The position numbers and the translations under genes were made by a program. From Caprimulgus europaeus (lineage: Eukaryota > Chordata > Aves > Caprimulgiformes > Caprimulgidae), in the NCBI GenBank assembly GCA_907165065.1, contig OU015524.1, positions 42,103,295-42,167,294 of the forward strand: a DNA stretch of 64,000 nt. Direction: 5' to 3'. Within the stretch, counting starts at the first letter, position 1. The number at the start of each line of letters is the position of its first letter. Positions 13,401 through 24,685 of the stretch are shown here, in pieces. The notes under the pieces are model-generated. The model worked only from the letters and a program-made list of their open reading frames with translations, was not told the origin of the DNA and ran no database searches.

Positions 13401-16400
13401 TGTGCTAAGCACATTTTGAACATTCAGAAAATCATTATCCTTACATTGATCGATGTGCAAAATAAAGCAAGGGCAAAAAGACAAGTTGGCAGATGTGAGA
13501 AAAAAGGGAAAATAATATGTAATTCATATATGTCAGCCTGATTCACATAAAGCAGCACAACTAAGGCAGCTATGAAAAAGTAATTTTACATAAACAGCTG
13601 AGGCATCTTGCAAATAAAATACAATAAATTCTCTGGTGCAATGACATTGATAGAGCAATGGAAATGGAGATGAAATCTACACAAAGCACTGTAAAGACCA
13701 AAAAAACTCAAAAAAGTTAAAGTTTAAGTTACATATAGGTAGAATATTATTTTATAGTTACTATGGATAGTACTTAATATGAATAAAGGAGAAGAAAAAT
13801 ACAAAGGTAACAAGCATAGGGATTCAGAAAACTGCTTGTATGTTCTTAATGAAGCTAAGGATATTCTGGTTTATTCAAATTACATTGAAGTTCACAAAAT
13901 ATGCTTAAGAACAGACACCCAAGAGACAGGCTGGATTGAAGGACTGAACAGAGATGGTTGAGGTAATGCTGGAAAGAGTGCATCAAGTCATCAGTGAGGA
14001 AGTCAGCTGATTAAAGTCACCTGAACATAAAATGTGACAAATGAGTCATTGCAGAAGTCAACAGCAGAGGACAGATTTGGGGGATGACTTCAGTGGAGTT
14101 AGGCACAGGCAAGGGGTATTCCCTTCAGTCAGTCAAGGAGCCAGTCTGGTTCCTGCATGTTCTTCCTGGTGTTTGATATGAACACAAACCACTGACACCC
14201 ACACTGGCCCTGCAGCACAGGTCATTCTGTTCCAGCTTTTGAGCACCACAGCAGCTCTTCCAGCAGAGACCCCCTCTTGAGTGAGTGGCTGCATACTTGC
14301 CATGGACCTTGCAGAAACCAGTCTCCACAGCAACCAGTGCAAGCTTGGGAGAATGGGCGTGGTGCTATCTGTCAGGCTTAAAGAGGGTAGGTCCAAATAC
14401 AGTGTAGATTTTTTCCTCAGTGCAGTCTTTAACATCAAGTCATTGTTTGTTTGAGACTTAGAAGTAAAGAAGGTAATGCTTTATTCATGCAGAAAAATAC
14501 TGCAAAATTACCATTACTTATTGAATGAAAAATAGACATCAACAATCACAGAATAAGACACTTCTTTCTTTGATCAGTAGCACTTTATGCAACTACTAGC
14601 ATAATTTCTTTTAAATGAAACAAAACAGCAAATAACAGACTAACATCAAGAATCACACCAAGAATACAATTACCTCCTGAACAAATTGTGGAGATAACCT
14701 TGCATTTATTGGACAACTGGTTTATTTGCAGGAAAATACTGGTAATAAATGATTGTTACAGACAGGTATGATAATTTTAGAGACCTTACAAAACCAGTTT
14801 TTGCTGTGAACCAAATGTGATGTACCTGTAGTGCAAATAGCTCTACTAAGGCTGAACAGTCACTCTCCACACAGAGAAAATACGTATAAACTGAATTTCA
14901 CACACATATACATGAAATCGTTAAATGAGAACTGTTAAATGAAAAATTGTGCCTAATTTTAATTTCCAAAATAATTCAAGAGGATGGAAAGCTTCCTGTG
15001 ATGGCAATACATTTTCCTAGTGCTAATTACTGAGAACAAAAAGAGCTACACACCTTAGCAATTATAACTTCCTCTAGTGAGAAAGGCACAAAAAGTCTGA
15101 TTCTTGTTTGCAAAAAGCAATTTCTCAGCACTTTGCCTTTGAAAACATAATTTGCAGCTGTTTCAATGCCCTCTTATCCTGCCAGGTATGTTTGAGTAGA
15201 CTTAAATAGAGAGCATTTCCTTGGTTCCAAATAACTTCTCAAATTTATTGTATCTGTTCAGAATTAAAATTCTAAGTAAGAAAACTGAGATTTCTCTTTT
15301 TTAAAACAATCAATTTTCAGGGGAATTTATTTATTTGCTCTTTTCTGGAATAAAAATAATACTTTTGTTGTCATTTTTGTGAAACAAAATATTACTCTGG
15401 CCAACTTTAGGTTTATTTCACTCCACCAGATCTCTTCCTGCTTTTCTCTATCTCTTTGTATAAACACACATTGAGTTTCTTTTTGTTCATATTTGATTGT
15501 TATTGCAAAACTACCAGAAGATCTGAGTGAAACAGTCATCATAAAGGAAAAAGCTAATTTGGCCATAAAGAAATCCATACTCTAGAGAAGTTAATATCAA
15601 AATCAATGAACAGATAACATTTCATTTTAAGTATAAGCACCTGAGATCACATTTAACTGTTCTACCATAGCCCCTTTACATTTTAACAACGTAAACCAAA
15701 ATTTTCCCAATCCTTGTCTTTCCCAGACTCTTCATCCTTCTGGTCCCTATGTTACCTATGGAAAACAAAAGGATATAAATGATCTGATTCTGAATTGTGA
15801 TGTGTGTTTTAAAAATATAGTAAGATAATTAAAGTGGGTAATCACTGTTTCTTGTTTTGGGGAAGATGGGTGGGAAAGAGAACAAACTTACTTTCTTATC
15901 TCAGAATGATTCATGGTTTGAGAAATATTGGAATATCACTTCCCATTTACACTTCTTCCAAACAGAAGTGCTCCAATTGTGTCGCTCCTCCTGACCATTT
16001 CTGTAGGCCTTCTCTGTCCCTTCCTAACTTTGCTATGTGCTCTATAAGACAGGAGGTTTAGAGATGTATTTAGTGCTCTTAGCTTGCTGGATGGCATTTT
16101 CAATTGTGTGCTCTTCCTCCTTCATTCCTTGATAGTTCTCTGCCCAGGTGCTTCTGGGTGTTCTCAAATACCACAGTTAATGATCTCTTATCATTTAGTC
16201 TTACATTAAATACACTTACAAGCAAAGAATTAAAACTCAAAAGATTACATATCAAGATTAGATCCAGAAATGCCAAATATAAAGCATGCACCAAAACAAA
16301 AGTAATCTCTTTTTATGTCAGCTTGCAGAGCAGCTATAATATGAGCTGACAGTGACAGAACGGGCATAGGCTTCCTACAAACTGGAAGGCAGGCTGATTC

Positions 16401-16977
16401 CAGTTTAAGGACTGGGAAACTATGTATCTCTAAACCAGGGAAAAAACCAGAGTTGTTCAAAGCACACCCTAGCATTTCCAAAAGCTGCATAATATCTTCT
16501 GCTTAATATTTAGCAATTAACATCAAGCCCCTGGTCATCACATCTTGTAATTAGGATACACTATGCTGAAAAAAAAAGACACCACCCCATGACTACTCAT
16601 TTTCTCACCAATCTAGAGGACCATCCCTCTTCATCAGACAGATCAAATTCCCAAGAACCAATCTCCAATTCAGCAAAAGAATTTAGGCAAGTGTTTCAGT
16701 ATATATATTCATATTATTGGAGTCGGGGACAGAGACAGAGCTCAGGGGTTTGGTTTACATACTTGGTGATATAGTGGGCAGCTTTTGGCAGATAGAAATA
16801 GGCATAGGATTATGCCTATAATAGACCAAGGATGCTGCAAGTACTTTTCAGAAACAAATACACTACAAGGTGGGAGATAAAATGCAGGGCTGGTAATACA
16901 ACACCAATGGATTTTACTTGTGTCTCTCCTGCTGATTTATTGCATAAGATTGGAAAAATCACTCTGCCAACCTTTTT

Positions 16978-17374
16978 GGCTGTTCAGCCTGGAAAAGAGA
17001 AGGCTTAGGGGAGATCTTATAGCAGCCTTCCAATACCTGAAGGGGGCCTACAAGAAAGCTGGGGAGGGATTTTTTATAAGGGCAGTTAATGACAGAACAA
17101 GGGGAAATGGCTTTAAACTGAAAGAGTTTAGATTAGATATTAGGAAGAAATTCTTCACTGTGAGGGTGGTCAGATACTGGAACAGGTTGCCCAGAGAAGT
17201 TGTGGATGCCTCCTCCTTGGAAGTGTTTAAGGCCAGGTTGGAGGAGGCCTTGAGCAATCTGATGTAGTGGAAGGTGTCCCTGCTCATGGCAGGGGGGTTG
17301 GATCATCTAGTTGAATCATTTAGTTGCAAGATCTTTAAGGTCCCTTCCAACCCTAACCATTCTATGATTCTATA
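16978..17374 (+). mobile_element. CR1 LINE, 5'-truncated, with intact 3' terminus
   Basis: The plus strand encodes the C-terminal end of the CR1 ORF2 protein, recognisable by [20 protein letters not shown], then [17 protein letters not shown] and [18 protein letters not shown], open for about 95 codons. It is followed by the characteristic CR1 3' UTR, ending in tandem ATTCTATG-type repeats at 17,359-17,374. Extreme 5' truncation with a preserved 3' end is the usual product of CR1 retrotransposition. The long open frame suggests this is one of the younger copies here. A 13-bp imperfect tandem duplication sits in its 3' UTR at 17,302-17,327. Confidence 0.93.
17302..17327 (+). repeat. 13-bp imperfect tandem duplication in a CR1 3' UTR
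   Basis: atcatctagttga is followed directly by atcatttagttgc (11 of 13 identical). It interrupts the usual spacing between the GGTTGG block and ATCTTTAAGG of CR1 elements. Confidence 0.75.
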
Positions 17375-19954
17375 ACCTGTAGCAGGTACAGGTTGAAGAC
17401 AATTACTGTTAATTCAATTTAGGTGAAATCTTGGAAGTTTCATTTAAAAGATTTATCTGAATGTCAAGTAGGAAGTTTGAGTAAAAAGTAATCTCAATCT
17501 CACAGAAGTAATATAAAGCTGCATACAAACAGAACCTTACCTTCCACAGCCTGTACCTCTCTCATCCTGTTGTTGCCAGTCAATGCACATCTGTCAGCAG
17601 CTACCATAAAATATACAGCTGAAGAGAGAGACAGGATAAATATCTCCTTTTGGTCCATTTAAATAAAGATTGCTTTTTAAAAAGGAATGTGTATTTGTAT
17701 CTCCAAATTATATCCTTATCTTGCCAGTGGCTATACTCCTCACCCAAATTAAGCCAGGATTTGGCACATTAATAATCAATAATTAAGTAGCAAAGATAAT
17801 TATAGAGCCAATGGAGAATTTACAGAGAGGAGTTGTTAGTTTATAAATTGATATTCATTATAACAGGAGTTTTATTATGAGGCCTGTGTAGCTGTCAGTA
17901 ACAGGCACCTGCTTTCTGCCACCCTGAGATTTTAGACCATTACAAAGAACAACAATCATTAGGAGGTAAAGAAGGAAAAGGCAAATAGTTGTCTTTGCTA
18001 ACAAAAGCAATTTCTGGCCAAGTATCAATTTTAGCACCCCCCACAAGTGCTAGAAAGTGTAATGAAGCCAGTGAAGCAATGCTGCCTGTCTTCTGTTTTG
18101 CCAGTGTGAGTCATTCATTCACTATTATCCTGGGCTAGAGCTGCCTTGTCTAATGAGGCTAATGAACTGTCTGCTATATCTCTCTGACATTGCTGACATA
18201 CAGAATTGAATAACACAGCACCACTTGGAAAAAGTAAATGCAAAAACATGTTTAAGTAAATGAGTCTGCATATCTGAAGGAGCACAGCAAGCATCACACT
18301 CCTTCCTCTTCTCATTTGAACCCCTTGCGTGATTTCACTTGCAACATTTTTCAGTTTCTCATGTTGATATTAAAGATCTTTTATTTCCTACCCAAATTCC
18401 CACACTATAGCCGTCACTGTAGGATCCATGTGTCTATATAAATGAGTAAATAACTACTTGTTAAACAATGCTTTAATAACAGTGGTTATTAAACATTCAC
18501 CTTAACCCAATTACTTCTGCTGTTAAAGAAGTCACAATACTTCCAGTGAATATTTTCACAGATGTTAATTTTTTGGTTGGTAACTCAGTTATGGGGCAGT
18601 GTGATTTCCTCTAATGCACAGTAACAGGACAAAGACTATTTAAAAGACACTTAAACTTTCAGATTGATGATTATGTGAAACTGAAGTGACAAATAGATTT
18701 GGGATTAGTATTATGAGTAATGATCTTTTCACTGAGCTGGAGTAAATTAGTTACAACTGGAAAGCTATTCCACTGAGAGGGGAAAAGTCCTTGGGTAGGT
18801 TGTTGAACAACACCATGTCTTTTCTTATCTGGCCTGCCTTGAAGTCTGGCATGACTGCGTGTCCTCCCCTCTACCCCAGCAACACAGAATAGACAACAGA
18901 AAGACTAATCTTAGTGAGACCTCAGCTGGTACAGAAGTTAGTAGGATTTGTGAGATAGTTCACTTTGTCTATCTGATTCTCAGTGAGAAACTACTACAGT
19001 AAGATTACCTTTTACAGTAAATTAATTTTTAAGTTAAAACTTTAACATAATAGCAATAGTGACAAGTTTGCCTAGAACGCCAATAAAATAAGCACACCTG
19101 ATCTGTAAAGCCAAGATAACAGTATAAAAATTTTACATGTGGAAAAAAGTACTTTGAAATACCTGAATATAACCAGCTAATCTGGCTAGATCCATCTCTG
19201 TTTAAAGGGCAATAAATGACTCTTAACACACGCAGACTAACTCAGCTCCTACTGAATTAAACAGTGGATCCAATTTGTCTTCAGTTAGTGCCAATCCATG
19301 ATATATTACCTCTGACCACAGAACTAGAACTCACTGAAAGAGCATTTATATTTGTAAACTCACTGAAAGAGCATTTATCTAAAGGGCACTATGACAAACT
19401 CTCCCTTTAAATTATTTGTTGACCCATTTTGCTACAGGAGAAACCTGACACACTTTCATAGAAGAAAGAAAACAATAACAAGATGGAAAAAACAAGCTTC
19501 TAGTTGAAGATAAAAGATAAGGATAAATAAATTTGACAGACACTGATGAGCATAATTTGACAAAAATTCAGTCTTTTGAGATTCTAAATAAGTAAAGCAG
19601 AGGGAATGCAAACCATGAAAAAGCATTTTAAGACAGTGTAACATAACAAAAAAGCATAGATCTACTATTATTGTGCTCTTGACTCAAAAGGTACCCCTAC
19701 TGTACACATACAACGAGGTATAATAAAGTAAGGTACTGTATTTTCTGTATTTCCTATTTTGAACTATTATTTTTCACTGACCTAAAAACCTATGCTGAAA
19801 GTATAAGCAATTTATGGAGAACTATATGCACTGAAGTGACTGTAAAACCACAACTAGAGAAAAATAGTCTTCTCCAGAGGATGGACCAGATAATCTAAAG
19901 GAAGCCCCACATATGCAGCCTACAGAGACCACCTGGCTCCTGTCACATCAGCTA
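17375..19954. other. Intergenic, nothing recognised
   Basis: Unique AT-rich sequence between two CR1 copies. Apart from the 29-bp-period duplication at 19,328 nothing stands out. Confidence 0.7.
19328..19378. repeat. Two-copy tandem repeat, period 29 bp
   Basis: A 22-base unit beginning aactcactgaaagagc is repeated exactly at 19,328-19,349 and 19,357-19,378, with 7 bases between. The identity suggests a recent small duplication. Confidence 0.9.
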
Positions 19955-20895
19955 ATTTCTTCCTAATATCTAATCTAAACCTACCCTCTTCCAGTTTAAA
20001 GCCATTATGCCTTGTACTATCACTATCTGCACTTGTAAAAAGTCCCTCCCTAGCCTTCTTGTAAGCCTTCTTCGGGTACTGTAAGGCCACTACAAGGTCT
20101 CCGCAGAGCCTTCTCTTCTCCAGGTTGAAAATCCCCAACTCTCTCAGCCTGTCCTCATAGGAGAGGTGCTCCAGCCCTCCGATCATCCTTATAGTCTTCC
20201 TCTGGACTCTGTCTATCAAGTCCATGTCTTTCTTGTGTTGGGGGCTCTAGAACTGGACACAGGACTCCAAGTGGGGCCTTATGAGAGCCAAGTAGAGGGG
20301 CAGAATCACCTTCCTCAACCTCCTGGCCACGCTTCTCTTGATGCAGCCCAGGATACGGTTGGCCTTCTGGGCTGCAAGCGCACATTGCTGGCTCATGTTG
20401 AGCTTCTCATCCACCACAACTCCCAAGTCCTTATCTTCAGAGCTGGTCTCAAGCCACTCATTGCCCAGCCTGTATTTATGTTTGGGATTGCCCCAACCCT
20501 GGTGCAGGACCTTGCATGTGGCCTTGTTGAACTTCATAAGGTTAGCATGGGCCGACGTCTCAAGCCTGTCAAGGTCCCTCTGGATGGGATCCCATCCCTC
20601 CAGCATGTCCACTGAAACACACAGCTTGGTGTTGTTGGCAAACTAGCTGAGCGTGCACTCAATCCCACTGTCCATGTCACTGACAAAGATATTAAACAGT
20701 GCCAGTCCTCATACCAACCCCTGAGGGACGCCACTCGTTACCAGTTTCCACTTGGACATAGAGCCATTGACCACAACTCTTTAAGGGTGACCATCCAGCC
20801 AATTCCTTATCCACCAAGTTTTCCATCTGTCTAATCTAAGCCTCTCCAACTTAGAGACAAGGATGTCATGTGGGACAGTGTCAAAACATGACATG
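19955..20895 (-). mobile_element. CR1 LINE fragment: reverse transcriptase end, 3' tail missing
   Basis: Read on the minus strand, this carries the longest CR1 coding segment in the window, about 940 bp. It runs from the region starting [18 protein letters not shown], through ANLMKFNKATCKVLHQGW and [19 protein letters not shown], to [16 protein letters not shown] and FRLDIRKK. At least two in-frame stops and frame changes show it is dead. Around 19,955 the similarity ends abruptly within the coding region, before the WNRLPREV block, and no CR1 3' UTR or ATTCTATG repeats follow. That implies deletion or rearrangement after insertion. Confidence 0.93.
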
Positions 20896-23800
20896 CTTAT
20901 GTCTATCTTTACATACAAAAATAACTCTTAAATTCTAGCCCTTATTTTCTTGATTTTTCATATTAATTAGTTTGAAATTGGAATAATAATTACCCATCTT
21001 TCAAATGCTTTGATATTCTCACAAATAAACCTCTCTGGAAATAAAAATTCTTACCATTTCTCAACTCTTTCACCATCGAAAGCAAGTATTTTTATTAACG
21101 TGACAAATCCCCTAGGAGCAATCACTTCTTATGTTTCATGGTACAAGTAATTAATGTTTTTATTCAACTTAATTGAGCCTGTGAATAGTATTTCAAGGGG
21201 GTTCTGTCCTCACCTACCTGGTATCAACCATAAGGTGAGAAGGAATAATTACTGTTTATTAAGTCTACATTAAATTTTTCACAGAAGATTTTCATGAGAT
21301 GCCATAAGGTCGTATACTTACTGGAGTCATTAATCTTCTCTGGGCGTCTTTAATCAAGCAGCTCTGTCAGAACCATTATGTTATACCTAATCTCTAATAA
21401 TTATGCAGTTTTTTATTTTTAAGAACCAATGTGTTACTGAATTATTTTCACATGTGAAATTGCTCTGCTTCAAACTCTGCATGACCCTTAGAATCAGTTT
21501 CACCTCATAAATATAAAGTACATATTTAGAATGATTTCTGAATCTGTAGCGAAAACACCATATGAACACGACATGCTGGTTTTAGACTACAGTGAAGTAT
21601 TCATGTCAAGAGGTCAGGATGAGGATACCACATTTCTAACACAAAGAAAAATAACAGAAATAAAAAAAAAAAATTAAACTTGGTAGCTAAAGTTCACAGA
21701 AGAGATAGGCACAAAATGTCCATTAAAATAGCCTCAAAACATTGAATAGAATACCTTTAGGGGCTATATGTGTTTCTGTGTGGTACTTGCAAAGGAAGCC
21801 AGAATAAGCACAGTTGTCACTCGAATTTATTATAAGACTAGTTAGATAACATTTAACCTTTCAATTAATTAAGGATTCTCTTAAATGAATCCTAGGTCCC
21901 TAAAGCAGATTATATACTCACAAAATTTCTAGTCCTCTCTTAAATATTGCAGGTACAAAGTAGCTCTTATTTCACATAAATCAAAAGCTGCTCAGTAAGA
22001 AATGACAATTTATTTCTAATTATGGATCTACAAATAAAATATATTAATTATCTTAGCACCTGATTGAATATACAGTACAGCAAAGGAGCTGAACAGAAAG
22101 ATCAAAAATATGACAAATAAATCAATGATACCTTTTCATTAAAGAATAAGAAAATATTTTTTTAAATATTGAGGTTTGTGGAAGAAAATAATTTTCGTAA
22201 CAACTTTTAAAAGATAAACTCTTTCGAGAAATCATAAACAATAATATTAAAACATAAAGAAAGACTGTTGTGTCTTTTTTCCAGTTGTCTGCTATAAAGT
22301 CTGAATGTTAACTGCAATATATTCTCAGGAATGAACTTTGCCACTCATTATTTCCAAATGCAGGTGAAAAAACAGACATCTCCTTATAAGCATTACTAGC
22401 ACATGAGTTCAGTCGTTCATTGCTGATGCAAAATAGAACTGTTCATAAACACAGAATCTAGAGAGTGCATATTGATGGCGCGCTTTATGTATTATTTCTT
22501 ACACTTCTTTTAAAATTGTCTGAGACTTTTAATGACAAAATTTCTCTAGTAATAAGAATATTAGAATACTTTCTGGTAGATAGTCACATTTTAAAATGCT
22601 AAGAATGTGAGAAGTGCTGAGGACCATTTCTTTCATCTGAATAGTTCTATAGAGAAACCTGAAGTTTCTTACTTCAAAATCTTATAGTGAGATTTTTATA
22701 ACTGTCTGCATCTGAAATTTAAGAAAATACAACTTTTTCTTTAAAGAATGCTTATTTTTGTTATTGTTTTTGGAGTTCTGTGTTAATCAACACCTAAGAT
22801 GGGCAATCAACCAAGCTGAAGAACCACTCCAGGAAGGAGTGGCCACAACAAACATTTGCAGTCACTTCATTAATATACTTCAGACAGGTCCTCACAAAAA
22901 AACATTTTCATTCCCATCAGCACTCTATCAGCTATTTGGTCTCATGTAAACAAGACCAAAACAGGCACTCCACATAGGCGGTACACCTAGAGCAGCCACT
23001 GCAGAGGTTTCCTCCAAACCTATGACAAGGTTTCCTATATGTTCTCTGAAAACAGTCTCATTTTCATGTGGAGGCAACACACAGTTTCTGTCAGGATGAT
23101 AAAGATGCCACTTTGTACCTATCAGGCTGGTGAATGGTTAATTGCATGGATTTATAGATTAATATTCTGGGATCAGCAGTCTCAGAGGGAAATCTGATGT
23201 TCATCACTCAATTTCCTTTTCCCGAGCACGCTTTTCAACTTTATTAGATTTTTTTGCTGATTTGCTTTAATTAGCAAATTGTCAAAAAACCTAATAGCAC
23301 TCCACTTTTGGGTCTTTAAAAATTACTTTGTCAATTATGTTGACTTCTCAGTGTTGCAAGCAAGAAACCTCAAGTAACAATATGGCTGTATTCGGTAATA
23401 ACTGTGAAAAAGTAGGCAAAAGTAGGGACAATAAGTGAGATATCCTATATCTCACCATTTGAAATGACAAAATTATACAGGCCTTTAGGAGAGCACTTTG
23501 GTTTTCTAACCACTGTATGCAGCACAACAGTGTTCTGTTTTATACATTTATTTCAGTCAGTGACTAGGAATATAAACATTCATACCAACTATGCTCACAA
23601 ACTTTTATTTTTCATCCTCACATAACTTTTTAAGTTACAGCAAAAAAATCTCTCCCCATAAGCAGTTTTCATTCTAATGTAGTTTAGTAATCTCACTAAA
23701 GTTGAGGGGGGCAGCTGGTGTGGGGTTGGGGGGTTAGTAGGGTAACTTACCTACAGTCAAGATTCACATCTTGAATTTTCCTTTAGCACAAGGAAGTGAA

Positions 23801-24660
23801 GCTCCTCATTCTGAAATGTAAGAGTAGGTTGGTCCATGTGAAACCAGGGCATCGATGGCATCTCTGCAGTCCTGAACATGGTACTGCAGATATTGACCTC
23901 TGTGTCTTCCTGCTATGCTCCACCATGGGGGAAATTTGGCAGAAGATGGTTCTGGTATAACTTAGGCATGGACATTTTAACTTACATGCACTACTGGTGA
24001 GGGAGCCTGGAGGAGGCAGGCAGGCCTGGCACTTGGCCGTATGCTTTATTCCACAGACAGCATTGCCTTTCCTGAACATGCCACTGTGGCTCCCACGCAT
24101 GAAAAGTGAATTCATCTGGTGCCCCTAAATACCAGCCAAAATATCAGTGCAGCTAAATACACAGGAATTATTTTGAATAGAAATAAGTATGATGGACATC
24201 CAAAACCAAAGAAGAAATTAAATAAGTAAAAAAATCTGCCTTCCAAATGTCAGCTAAAATGTCTTTTCTTCTGGGCCCCCTAAACATTGTAAGAGGAACT
24301 CAGAAGGGGACAATAACAGATGTCAACGAGATCAGATTCTGTGAAGAAAAAGTGTCACCAGAAGAGGTGAAGTATGGCTCCTATTCATAATACAATTTTT
24401 GAAAATGCACAATCAGTCCCTTTGAGGAAACTCAACTAATGTTAAGTGAAGTATCCTTTCAATGTTAATGAAGTTTCTAGGGCTCCCAACATCTAGAAGT
24501 CATTACCAAAATGTCCTCCAAAGGTACAGCACCCATGCAGTAAGGAAGAGCAAGTTTTCTTTGTCTGAGACACTCTCCCTTGCACGTGCACTCTCTTCAC
24601 AGAGGTAGAGCTTCAAGCAACCCAGAAAGGTCACTAGTCCTTCACCCTGCTCTTTAGCCA

Positions 24661-24685
24661 TTTTTTTTTTTTGGGGGGGGGGGGG
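24661..24685. repeat. T12-G13 double homopolymer
   Basis: Twelve T are followed directly by thirteen G, then aaataaaag. Length may vary and may include sequencing error. Confidence 0.85.

Larger units (their letters stand above)
4231..16977. other. Intergenic, no gene recognised
   Basis: AT-rich, with the microsatellites listed and poly(A) near 13,188. Two stretches are less AT-rich than their neighbours: about 7,100-7,800 and about 14,080-14,420. No open frame in this 12.7 kb looks conserved. Confidence 0.7.

Noticed and set aside
20166..20646. Plus-strand frames of 149 and 102 codons
   Set aside because: They lie antisense to the CR1 reverse-transcriptase fragment and are shadows of its coding bias.
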